Positions 45,071 to 53,349 of a DNA stretch of 64,000 nucleotides are shown here, in pieces. Every line of letters begins with the position of its first letter. Position 1 is the first letter of the stretch. The position numbers and the translations under genes were made by a program. Below the pieces are notes generated by a model. The model saw only the letters and a list, made by a program, of their open reading frames with translations, did not search any database and was not told where the DNA came from. Source of the stretch: JABDLO01 sp035327565 (GTDB lineage: Bacteria > Bacteroidota > Bacteroidia > Chitinophagales > Saprospiraceae); NCBI GenBank assembly GCA_035327565.1, contig DAOLDB010000010.1:1-64000 (forward strand). The letters run 5' to 3'.

Positions 45071-45532
45071 ATGAAAGTATTAAAACGCACGCAATGGCTA
45101 CCTGTCACTTTGGACGATGCTTGGGAATTTTTTTCTTCCCCTGCAAATCTGAATGACATTACTCCGAAGGATATGGTATTTGAAATTTTATCAGAAGTCC
45201 CGAAAGTCATGTATGAGGGACTCTTTATAATGTACCGGATCAAACCCATATTCAATATACCTATGCAATGGGTAACAGAAATTACTCATATAAAAGATAG
45301 AACATATTTTATCGATGAACAACGGTCTGGTCCTTATCGCTTATGGCACCATGAGCATCATTTTGAAGAAAAGGATGGTGGCGTATTAATGAAAGATCTA
45401 TTATATTACGATGTGGGTATGGGATGGGTTGGTCAATGGGCATCTTTTTTTTTCATCGATCGAAAAGTAAAAGAAATATTTGATTATCGCTTTCAGATTC
45501 TGGAAGAAAAGTTTGGAAAGATAAGTGTATGA
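45071..45532 (+). CDS. SRPBCC ligand-binding protein (COG4276-like)
   Basis: 153 residues of the SRPBCC fold. Visible are the N-terminal strand with Leu-Pro-Val-Thr-Leu-Asp-Asp-Ala-Trp-Glu-Phe-Phe, the Asn-Leu-Asn-Asp-Ile-Thr-Pro segment, and Tyr-Arg-Leu-Trp-His-His-Glu-His-His-Phe, characteristic of the COG4276 group. Ligand unknown. In many Bacteroidota a TIGR01777 epimerase follows it; here a decayed IS3 element follows instead. Confidence 0.85.
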   Translation: MKVLKRTQWLPVTLDDAWEFFSSPANLNDITPKDMVFEILSEVPKVMYEGLFIMYRIKPIFNIPMQWVTEITHIKDRTYFIDEQRSGPYRLWHHEHHFEEKDGGVLMKDLLYYDVGMGWVGQWASFFFIDRKVKEIFDYRFQILEEKFGKISV

Positions 45533-45639
45533 ATCGTCTGTGAAAAACTCCAATTCTTCTGGTGTACAGTTTGGCAATCTTAGTTGAAACAGGAGTAAAT
45601 ATGTATATTCTCAGCAATATGTCGGCTGTGATTTTGAAG

Positions 45640-45976
45640 CCAAAACCTTACGAGGTATACATATATGAAGGAACTAAAACTCTGATCAATTTATCCAAAA
45701 CAAATACTGCAGTAACTCAAACATTAGCCCAGGATTAATACAAATTGGTGCGATCGTTAGGAAAGAAATCCTGGACTTCCTTTGATTACCATCAATGGCT
45801 TCAAAACCTGGGAATCCTCAACCGGTGAAAGGACTTTGTAGTAAGAAATGAATGTGGTGCATATATTGAACTACAAGTCAAAGATCGTATTCTTACAGGA
45901 GATCACTATTTGAATATTTTTGAGGCATTACAATATAGGGTATAGTCAAAGCCGTATAAGAGCATCCATTTTTTAA
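45640..45976 (+). pseudogene. Decayed IS3-family transposase (orfB) fragment
   Basis: No intact frame, but successive frames spell the end of an IS3-type DDE transposase. Near 45728 a Pro-Gly-Leu-Ile is followed by the remains of the Ser-Asp-Arg-Gly motif with a two-base insertion. Then Thr-Ser-Phe-Asp-Tyr-His-Gln-Trp-Leu, an in-frame TGA at 45826, Gly-Asp-His-Tyr then Phe-Glu-Ala, and finally, after a frameshift near 45941, Tyr-Ser-Gln-Ser-Arg-Ile-Arg. These match the order and spacing of the IS3 orfB catalytic C-terminus. In-frame stops also occur at 45541 and 45736. Terminal repeats were not found. It follows the SRPBCC gene directly. Confidence 0.65.
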
Positions 45977-46212
45977 ATGATAACAAAAACATTATTAAAA
46001 AAGAAAGTCCGTTATCAGTTGATTCAAATGTTCCATGTAACTGTCATATTGTGAAATAAGATAAGCACATGTAATTAAACAAGAATTCAAATGAATCTAC
46101 TCAATATGACATGATTTAAACTTTCCTTTGCATATATCTATTAATCATTCTGTCAGGTTAATGATAAAATCCCATTTGCATTATCCAAACACTCAAATTC
46201 TAAAGATAAATT
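45977..46212. other. Intergenic remainder before GH13 gene
   Basis: AT-rich, no frame, no clear promoter. May include the far edge of the decayed element; no inverted repeat was found to fix its boundary. Confidence 0.4.
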
Positions 46213-47640
46213 ATGTCCAATGTAAAAGAACCGTCAAGAAGCTTAAAACCACATTTTCCAAGGATCCTTCCCTTTGGACTCATATTCTACATTCTTTTAT
46301 TATTTAGTTTTCTATTATCATGTAGTACTGAGGAACCGGTCAACAGGGAAGACCCATCTACCGTTTTCGAACCAAAACAATATGGAACACCTTTCAGCAA
46401 CATCCCTGAAATACCTGACATCCAATTATATGAAGTAAACCCACAAGTATTTAGTTCTGCCAGAAATCTTGCTGGTATCACCTTATTATTGGATTCACTT
46501 AAAGAATTGGGAATTAATGTGGTCTGGATCATGCCAATATTTGAGACAGGGCAGATCAGAAGTGTAGGATCACCCTATTCAATCAAAGATTATTTAACCA
46601 TTCATCCCTCATTAGGCAATAAAAACGGTTTGAGACAGTTGGTTGACAAAGCACACAGTTTGGATATGGCGGTCATTCTTGACTGGGTGGCCAATCATAC
46701 TGCATGGGATCATCCCTGGATGCAGAATACTTCCTGGTACATCAAAGATGGTTCGGGAGCAATTACCCACCCGCCTGGCACCAACTGGCTGGATGTTGCT
46801 CAATTGGATTTTACTAATATGGATATGCGGCTTGAAATGATCAAAGCAATGAAATATTGGATTCTTGAAGCCAATGTTGATGGATATCGGTTTGATTATG
46901 CTGCCGGGCCTCCTGCCAACTTTTGGAAACAATCTTTAGACACACTCAGGAGTATACCTGGCCGGAATCTTATATTATTTGCAGAAGATGATGAAAAAAG
47001 TCTTCTAAATACTGGTTTTGATTTGATATTTGGATGGCCATTTTATGGCAGTTTATTGCGTGTATTCAATGGTCAACCTGCACAGCAAATTTTCCATACC
47101 CACCTGAATGAATATCAAAATGTTGAAGAGGGAAAGCATATAGTGCGATGGACGACCAATCACGACGAACATGCATGGGATGACATTCCACAAAATAAAT
47201 TCAGAAATATAAGAGGATCCATTGCAGCATTTGTTATAGCCAGTCATTTAGGTGGAGTACCGTTGATTTATAATGGACAGGAAGTGGCAGTTCCCTACCC
47301 GTTGCCATTTTTTGAAGGCCACAATACATCTATTAATTGGACATTAAACCCCGGAATCAAAGCAGAATACAAAAGAATTTTGAATTTCAGAAAACATAGC
47401 ATGGCATTAAGAAGAGGCTCCGTGCAGAATTTTAGTTCAAACCAGGTTTCTGCATTTTTAAAGAAGTATCGAGAAGAAGAACTATTCATCCTGGTCAATG
47501 TTCGTAATTCAATAATACAATACACAATTCCTGAAGAGTTTAAAAATAGCACATGGAAAGATGTCTATAGTGATTCAACCATTCAATTGGGTGATGAAGT
47601 TGCACTTGATCCTTATGAATATTTGGTTTTAAAAAAATGA
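46213..47640 (+). CDS. GH13 alpha-amylase-family lipoprotein
   Basis: 475 residues. A lipoprotein signal (residues 1-37, ending Leu-Leu-Ser-Cys) is preceded by an unusually long charged N-terminus. The four GH13 regions are present: Asp157-Trp-Val-Ala-Asn-His (I), Gly-Tyr-Arg-Phe-Asp228 (II, nucleophile), Phe-Ala-Glu258 (III, acid/base) and Asn316-His-Asp318 (IV). A C-terminal beta domain ends the protein. It should hydrolyse or transglycosylate alpha-glucans at the cell surface. Not part of a recognisable SusCD locus; those genes are absent nearby. Confidence 0.9.
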   Translation: MSNVKEPSRSLKPHFPRILPFGLIFYILLLFSFLLSCSTEEPVNREDPSTVFEPKQYGTPFSNIPEIPDIQLYEVNPQVFSSARNLAGITLLLDSLKELGINVVWIMPIFETGQIRSVGSPYSIKDYLTIHPSLGNKNGLRQLVDKAHSLDMAVILDWVANHTAWDHPWMQNTSWYIKDGSGAITHPPGTNWLDVAQLDFTNMDMRLEMIKAMKYWILEANVDGYRFDYAAGPPANFWKQSLDTLRSIPGRNLILFAEDDEKSLLNTGFDLIFGWPFYGSLLRVFNGQPAQQIFHTHLNEYQNVEEGKHIVRWTTNHDEHAWDDIPQNKFRNIRGSIAAFVIASHLGGVPLIYNGQEVAVPYPLPFFEGHNTSINWTLNPGIKAEYKRILNFRKHSMALRRGSVQNFSSNQVSAFLKKYREEELFILVNVRNSIIQYTIPEEFKNSTWKDVYSDSTIQLGDEVALDPYEYLVLKK

Positions 47641-47747
47641 ATCATCTCCAATCCATTAAAATTGTTTGAAATATTTTTCATGTCTTCTATTCCAAATGGA
47701 TTCATTACTTATACTTATTAAAGAACATTTTGCTTTAAACTTTAACA

Positions 47748-49208
47748 ATGGATACCCCGCAAATAACAGACATCTTTCATTTTGACAACACTTATAAAAG
47801 TCTTCCTCCTTTATTTTATAAAGAAATACGCCCTGCCAAAGTGCCCTCCCCAGATTTGATTGTATTGAATGAAGATTTGATGGGTAATTTGCAATTGAAC
47901 CCTACCGAAGATAAATTATGGGCCTCCATTTTATCAGGACAATCCTTACCTGTAGGTTCTTTCCCTCTAGCGCAAGCCTATGCCGGCCATCAATTTGGCT
48001 ATTTTACCATGTTGGGTGATGGCAGAGCCATTCTTTTGGGAGAGCATGTGACAAATTCCGGAGAACGATTCGATATCCAACTCAAAGGAAGCGGCAAAAC
48101 ACCCTATTCAAGAAATGGAGATGGTAGGGCTACACTTAAGTCCATGTTAAGAGAGTACTTATTCAGTGAAGCCATTTATCATTTGGGTATTCCTACATCC
48201 AGAAGTTTAGCAGTGGTAAAAACCGGAGAGAAAGTTTACAGAGAAGCCATAAATGAAGGGGCTGTTCTTACCCGGATTATGACAAGCCATTTGAGAATAG
48301 GCACATTTGAATTTGCCAGATATTTTGGCACAATTGAAGATTTACAACGACTTTTGGAGTATACCCTTCACAGGCATTATCCTGAGTTGAAAACAGAGAA
48401 TAATCCGGCGTTAAGTCTCCTGGATCGCGTAATGAATAAACAGATAGATTTGATTATACAATGGATGCGGGTAGGATTTATCCATGGTGTAATGAATACC
48501 GATAATACTTCCATTTTTGGTGAAACGTTTGACTATGGTCCCTGTGCATTCATGAATACTTTTCATCCGGATACTGTATTCAGTTCCATTGACCATGGTG
48601 GCAGATATTCATTTGGCAACCAACCCAAAATCATCAAGTGGAATCTGGCCAAATTGGCTGAATCCTTATTGCCTTTGGTAGATTCTAAAGAAGACCGTGC
48701 CATAACTTTGGCTGTTGATACCATCAACAAGTTCGACGAGATTTTTACATCCCGATGGCATCAAATGATGGCAAACAAATTGGGGATTGCCCACCCCACT
48801 TCACAGGATTATCACTTGGTTGATGAATTATTGCATTCCATGCGCGTAGAAAAAACAGATTACACGAATATTTTTAATGCCCTGAGACAGGAATCTATCC
48901 ATGAAAACCATCCATTTTCCAATGGCCTTTTGGGAGAATGGCATAAAAAATGGAAAGAAAGAATCGGCAATACCCAAAACGATTGGGAAAATGCTACACG
49001 ATTGATGCGAAGAAGCAATCCTGTTTTTATTCCAAGAAATATTCATGTAGAAAATGCATTGAATTTAGCAGTTCAGGGTGATTTTTCCATCTGGTCAGCG
49101 CTTTTCAAGGCAATAAAAGCTCCTTATGATGATCATGAAGAATTGAAGAAATTTCAATCTTTCGAAACATCATATGATCAAAAATATCAAACATTTTGTG
49201 GGACGTGA
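47748..49208 (+). CDS. selO: SelO-type protein adenylyltransferase (YdiU)
   Basis: 486 residues. A pseudokinase-fold enzyme that transfers AMP to Ser, Thr or Tyr of other proteins and links to oxidative stress. The lysine is Lys113 in Gln-Leu-Lys-Gly-Ser-Gly-Lys-Thr-Pro; the metal ligand Asp252 in Asn-Thr-Asp-Asn matches the catalytic aspartate of studied SelO proteins, and the Phe-Asp-Tyr-Gly-Pro segment follows. The third residue from the end is cysteine (Phe-Cys-Gly-Thr), the position of selenocysteine in animal SelO. The CDGSH gene starts 80 bases downstream. Confidence 0.93.
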   Translation: MDTPQITDIFHFDNTYKSLPPLFYKEIRPAKVPSPDLIVLNEDLMGNLQLNPTEDKLWASILSGQSLPVGSFPLAQAYAGHQFGYFTMLGDGRAILLGEHVTNSGERFDIQLKGSGKTPYSRNGDGRATLKSMLREYLFSEAIYHLGIPTSRSLAVVKTGEKVYREAINEGAVLTRIMTSHLRIGTFEFARYFGTIEDLQRLLEYTLHRHYPELKTENNPALSLLDRVMNKQIDLIIQWMRVGFIHGVMNTDNTSIFGETFDYGPCAFMNTFHPDTVFSSIDHGGRYSFGNQPKIIKWNLAKLAESLLPLVDSKEDRAITLAVDTINKFDEIFTSRWHQMMANKLGIAHPTSQDYHLVDELLHSMRVEKTDYTNIFNALRQESIHENHPFSNGLLGEWHKKWKERIGNTQNDWENATRLMRRSNPVFIPRNIHVENALNLAVQGDFSIWSALFKAIKAPYDDHEELKKFQSFETSYDQKYQTFCGT

Positions 49209-49250
49209 AAGAAGTCATACAATTAATATAACCAATAATATCTTTTTCTA

Positions 49251-49258
49251 TACTTTTG
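49251..49258 (+). promoter_or_regulatory. -7 box of the CDGSH gene promoter
   Basis: TACTTTTG is a full match to TAnnTTTG, 30 bases before the ATG at 49289 and 42 bases after the selO stop. No TTG at the usual -33 spacing. It suggests independent transcription of the CDGSH gene. Confidence 0.4.
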
Positions 49259-49288
49259 ACTAATTGACAAACTGAAAAAATTTCATTT

Positions 49289-49513
49289 ATGCCAGGCACA
49301 AAAATTACTATCCTTTCTAATGGATCTATGAAAGTAGAAGGTGACTTTGAGATTTTGGATTCACAGGGCAAAGTATATGGACTTCAGGGAAGAACTCTGG
49401 TCAGTTTATGCCGTTGTGGCCTTTCAAAAAACAAACCCTTTTGCGATAGCTCTCACCGTGGACAACTCGAACATGAAGCCAAAGCCTTTGATCTACCTCC
49501 ACGGAAAGTGTGA
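49289..49513 (+). CDS. CDGSH iron-sulfur domain protein
   Basis: 74 residues. The cluster ligands are Cys41, Cys43, Cys52 and His56 in the order Cys-x-Cys-x8-Cys-Asp-Ser-Ser-His; the usual Gly before the His-flanking residue is Ser. This is the 2Fe-2S motif of mitoNEET-type proteins, which act in redox sensing or cluster transfer. Single domain, no membrane segment. Convergent with the YpdA gene, 24 bases apart. Its placement between selO and ypdA makes a redox group. Confidence 0.9.
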   Translation: MPGTKITILSNGSMKVEGDFEILDSQGKVYGLQGRTLVSLCRCGLSKNKPFCDSSHRGQLEHEAKAFDLPPRKV

Positions 49514-49536
49514 CACATAATAATAATGCCCATTCA

Positions 49537-50550
49537 TTATGACTGGTGAATGAATACAGTAGATGCTGGTGTATTTGTAGATATTTTAGCACGTATATCA
49601 TTCATGATTTGGCGGGCATGATGACGTGTATTTTCGATAAATAATGTGCCGGTATTCAAACCACTTAAAATTACACCTCCAAGGTATATACCCTCAATAG
49701 ATGACTCCAATGTATCAGGATTATATATAGGCGCTTTCTCCTTGCCCTGACCAAATCTGATTCCCAATCCTTCAAGAAAAGGATAGTCCGGTTGATATCC
49801 CGTCATGGCCAACACATAATCGTTCTCAATAACTTGCTCTCCTTCGGGAGTAAGGATAAATACTTTATCTTCAGTAATCCTTGTCACTATACTTTTGAAG
49901 TAAGCTTTAATACTCCCTTCTTTTATACGGTTTTCAATATTGGGCAAAATCCAGTATTTTACTTTATGGTATAAATGGGGTTCTCTCACTACCATTATTA
50001 CCGATGCACCTTTTTGCATGGTTTCCAATGCCACGTCACAGGCAGAATTTGCACCTCCCACCACCACTACATTTTGCCCAATATAATGATGAGCCTCATC
50101 GTAGTAATGCTTAACTTTTACCAAATCTTCACCAGGCACATTCAACAAACGGGGAGTGTCATAATACCCGATGGCGACAATGACTTGTTCGGCTTTCCAA
50201 TTGCCCTTATCAGTTTCTATTCTGAAGTCTCCTTCCTTCCCCACAATGCCGAGCACTTTTTCCCTATAATGAATATTGAGATGAAAGCTCTCTGCAATCC
50301 GACGGTAGTATTCCAACGCTTCTTGTCTTGTAGGTTTATCCCTGTGTGAAATGAAAGGAACACCTCCGATTTCCAAATTCAGTGAGGTGGAAAAGAAAGT
50401 CATATTGGCTGGAAAATAAAACAAACTATTCACTAACAGACCCTTCTCAATGACCGCATAATCCATACCTTGATTCTGAGCTTCAATAGCACAATTCAAA
50501 CCGGTAGGACCCGCTCCTATGATTAATATTTTCGTTGATTTCTCTGACAT
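49537..50550 (-). CDS. ypdA: YpdA-family flavin-dependent disulfide reductase
   Basis: 338 residues from the ATG at 50550; a GTG two codons earlier is open. Two nucleotide-binding motifs: Gly12-Ala-Gly-Pro-Thr-Gly17 (FAD) and Val-Val-Val-Gly-Gly-Ala-Asn-Ser-Ala near 166 (NADPH). No Cys-x2-Cys redox pair, as in YpdA, a NADPH-dependent bacillithiol disulfide reductase in Firmicutes. Bacteroidota can also make bacillithiol, so the same role is plausible. A thioredoxin-reductase-like relative is the main alternative, but the missing CxxC argues against it. Confidence 0.88.
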   Translation of the reverse strand: MSEKSTKILIIGAGPTGLNCAIEAQNQGMDYAVIEKGLLVNSLFYFPANMTFFSTSLNLEIGGVPFISHRDKPTRQEALEYYRRIAESFHLNIHYREKVLGIVGKEGDFRIETDKGNWKAEQVIVAIGYYDTPRLLNVPGEDLVKVKHYYDEAHHYIGQNVVVVGGANSACDVALETMQKGASVIMVVREPHLYHKVKYWILPNIENRIKEGSIKAYFKSIVTRITEDKVFILTPEGEQVIENDYVLAMTGYQPDYPFLEGLGIRFGQGKEKAPIYNPDTLESSIEGIYLGGVILSGLNTGTLFIENTRHHARQIMNDIRAKISTNTPASTVFIHQS

Positions 50551-50625
50551 GTTCACTTTATACGCAACCCATGATGGAAAGGTTCAGTATATCTCCCTGA
50601 AGCAAGACATGAAAGACCATTGATT

Positions 50626-53139
50626 TCAATATAAAAGGGTAACATCTCCCTTGATCAATTGTTGCCCTGCACCGACATTATATCGGGCAAAATACACATA
50701 CACCCCAGATGGGGCCGGATTTCCATTATGGCGACCATCCCATTCGATGTCGACATTATTAGATTCAAAAATCAGGTTGCCCCAGCGGTTAAAAATTTTT
50801 AGTTCATATGAAGTAATTATATCTCCACATTCCAGAGTAGGTCCAAATCTTTGGTTTAATTCTTCTTGTCCTCTTGGAAAAAATACTTTAGGATACGTAA
50901 GACATTCCGGACATTCCTCCAAATTGAAAGGAGAAGAGTTGATAGGATTGCCACAGGCATCGCTTACAGCTACCTGATACACTCCCGGACGCTCCACTGT
51001 GATGGTTTGATTGGTGCTGCCTGTATTCCAAAGAATATTGGATGCTTCCCCGTCGAAATTTACTGTCAATCGTGCCTCATTTAAAATACATTCTACATCT
51101 CCTTCAACGCTGACAAATACATTGGTTACTCTTTTAATCAGGCTGGCATCCACAAATACCGAAGCTGTAAATACATTATTACATATATCACGAACCGTAA
51201 CAGTGTATTCTCCTGCCAAGGTTACCACAGTAGAAAGTCCGCCTGTATTATTACTCCATATAATATTCGATGCTTCTCCACCATCTATGACGGCAGTAAG
51301 CCTTATACCGTTATTAGTACAAAAATCATCATCCCGATTGATGCTAACTCCTCTGATTAATTCAGGAAAATTAGTTACATTAATTGAGGCAGTGGCAACC
51401 TCATCGCAAATGTCGGTAACGGTTACTGAATATATACCGGGTTGGGAAATCAATATTCCACCTTGCTGCTCTCCGGTATTCCATTCGATATTGGCAATAG
51501 GTGCACCCATCAGATAGTTCATTTGCAACGCAATGCTTCCAGTCTCACAAAATGGGCCCGTATTCACACTGATTTCAATTTCAGGAAAATCATACCGGGT
51601 AACCTGGCCAGTATCGCATAACATAAAACATATTTTTTCGTCAATGGTAACTGTCACCATAAACATACCTTCTTCCATCACTCTGAGCGTATCCGTAGTG
51701 GCTCCGGTATTCCATAAATAGGCTATGGCACCTTCAGTGGTAGCGCGAAAAGTGAAATCGATAGGCTCTCTGGGACAGAAAATCGTAGATGCGAGAGACA
51801 GTACCGGTATATCTAAAATCATGGGAATGTTGTCATTACTTTCTGTCTCTTGCATAGATATCTCAACATCTACCACTGTAATAACTAAAGTATCACTAAC
51901 AAGATTTAATTCACTCAAAAGATTCCCTTGTATAGAATCCTCGCAAGTAGTCTCTCCCCGTATATTCGTTTTTATTAAGGCCGGCACATTCATAACCGGA
52001 TTATATTCACTATTGGTCGTAAAATATATAGTACCCCCATCATCGGTGGGCATTAAATTTCCTCCAGGCACTTGAAATGCTCTTACTCTTGGATATTTCA
52101 TTTGCCAAATTCCTTCGCCCCCTCCCGAAATTTGGAGCTGAATGGGATAGATCGAATCAACATCAGTAAATGAAGCCGATCCGGAGCATACAATCATTCC
52201 TTCTGCATTGATTGTTATATTATCTATCAAAGTGGTGGTAGCGCCTTCCAAAGAAATGTCGCGTGCCCACATAACCTGCCCCAAAGTATCAATCCTGGCA
52301 ACAAATCCTGATCCCCCATCGGTTCCGGCAATCAATGCAGTTGAGTCTGATAGCGCAATCAAGTCATTGATAATCAATGAAAAATCGCTTTGATTCACTT
52401 GATACATCCTTGACCAGATCACTTCCCCCATGAGATCTACTTTATAAACAAAAGGAATAGCTTTGCCATTTTTGACACAATTTCCTCCAACCCATATGGA
52501 ACTATCTTCGTTAAAATAACGAGCTACAACAGGTACGGTGTTAAAAACATTATCAAAAGTATCACTTGCGGTATATTTTTTCGTCCACAAACTTGAAAAA
52601 TCCTCCAATACATGCATACTTAATAGAGTACCGAATTCTTCCTCCAAAAAATGAGTGGAGAAATGTAAAATATTGCTTTCTCCTATCCCTTCCATCTTAA
52701 AAGGATGTCCAAAAAGGCGTTGATTAACTCCATCATCGATCAACCGAACACTTCCTTTTGTTCCTCCGGTATCATATGCTCCAACAATGCGGAAAGAGCC
52801 CTCTCTATTGGCTAAAATAGTAAAGTAAATGCTATCGTTCTCTGCCAGATGAATTCCTCCAAAATCAATCAATTCCAAAGCGTCTTCAAATAATATTCTT
52901 TTGCTCCAGATTTCATTTCCTTTATCATCAAACTTTCCCAAAAACAGTTGTTCGCTGTTGCCGGGTATCTCAGGCATGATGGTAGCGAGTAAATAATATA
53001 CATTACCATCAACCAATCCATCCAGCACCTGAAAATGGTCACCGGATTGAGAAGGATAAGTACGATGAAAACTCTCTTGACTATAGAGTGCTGCATTGAG
53101 CAACGTCATTGTCAACCATGTTAAAAGGATGCGAATCAT
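50626..53139 (-). CDS. T9SS type B (CHU_C) sorting domain surface protein
   Basis: 837 residues from the ATG at 53139; a TTG two codons earlier is open. A signal peptide of about 20 residues ends Leu-Tyr-Ser-Gln. Residues 30-430 look like a beta-rich region. Residues 430-740 contain four or five Ig-like repeats with a Leu/Ile-Trp-Asn-Thr/Ser-Gly core. The last 90 residues are the gliding-motility-associated C-terminal domain (Lys-Ile-Phe-Asn-Arg-Trp-Gly-Asn-Leu-Ile, then Trp-Asp-Gly-Arg and Gly-Val-Tyr-Val-Tyr), which directs secretion by the type IX system. It is exported and probably cell-surface. No enzymatic domain identified. Confidence 0.92.
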   Translation of the reverse strand: MIRILLTWLTMTLLNAALYSQESFHRTYPSQSGDHFQVLDGLVDGNVYYLLATIMPEIPGNSEQLFLGKFDDKGNEIWSKRILFEDALELIDFGGIHLAENDSIYFTILANREGSFRIVGAYDTGGTKGSVRLIDDGVNQRLFGHPFKMEGIGESNILHFSTHFLEEEFGTLLSMHVLEDFSSLWTKKYTASDTFDNVFNTVPVVARYFNEDSSIWVGGNCVKNGKAIPFVYKVDLMGEVIWSRMYQVNQSDFSLIINDLIALSDSTALIAGTDGGSGFVARIDTLGQVMWARDISLEGATTTLIDNITINAEGMIVCSGSASFTDVDSIYPIQLQISGGGEGIWQMKYPRVRAFQVPGGNLMPTDDGGTIYFTTNSEYNPVMNVPALIKTNIRGETTCEDSIQGNLLSELNLVSDTLVITVVDVEISMQETESNDNIPMILDIPVLSLASTIFCPREPIDFTFRATTEGAIAYLWNTGATTDTLRVMEEGMFMVTVTIDEKICFMLCDTGQVTRYDFPEIEISVNTGPFCETGSIALQMNYLMGAPIANIEWNTGEQQGGILISQPGIYSVTVTDICDEVATASINVTNFPELIRGVSINRDDDFCTNNGIRLTAVIDGGEASNIIWSNNTGGLSTVVTLAGEYTVTVRDICNNVFTASVFVDASLIKRVTNVFVSVEGDVECILNEARLTVNFDGEASNILWNTGSTNQTITVERPGVYQVAVSDACGNPINSSPFNLEECPECLTYPKVFFPRGQEELNQRFGPTLECGDIITSYELKIFNRWGNLIFESNNVDIEWDGRHNGNPAPSGVYVYFARYNVGAGQQLIKGDVTLLY

Positions 53140-53251
53140 GCACAAGATTTTGAGTCTGTCAATTAGAAGTACAATAATAAGGATTCCCTCACAAAGTAAC
53201 GAATAGTTCTATTGTCTTGTTGGTTTGAATAAAACATGTTTCTTTAAATAG

Positions 53252-53281
53252 AAAAACCCGGAACCTTAATTGAGCGCCGGG
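53252..53281 (-). terminator. Intrinsic terminator after the OMP gene
   Basis: On the minus strand CCCGG and CCGGG pair over five bases with a 15-base loop, followed by TTTTTC. It lies about 70 bases beyond the stop of the OMP gene at 53350. The stem is short but GC-only. Confidence 0.5.
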
Positions 53282-53349
53282 CATGATACTTAGTTGTTGT
53301 TTGTAATTATTAATTTCTTTTTTCAATCACTTATTCAAAAATAGAATGT

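Noticed and set aside
45529..45640. Start of a gene overlapping the SRPBCC stop by ATGA
   Set aside because: After four codons it meets a TGA; the following frame has no convincing homology before the IS3 part begins.
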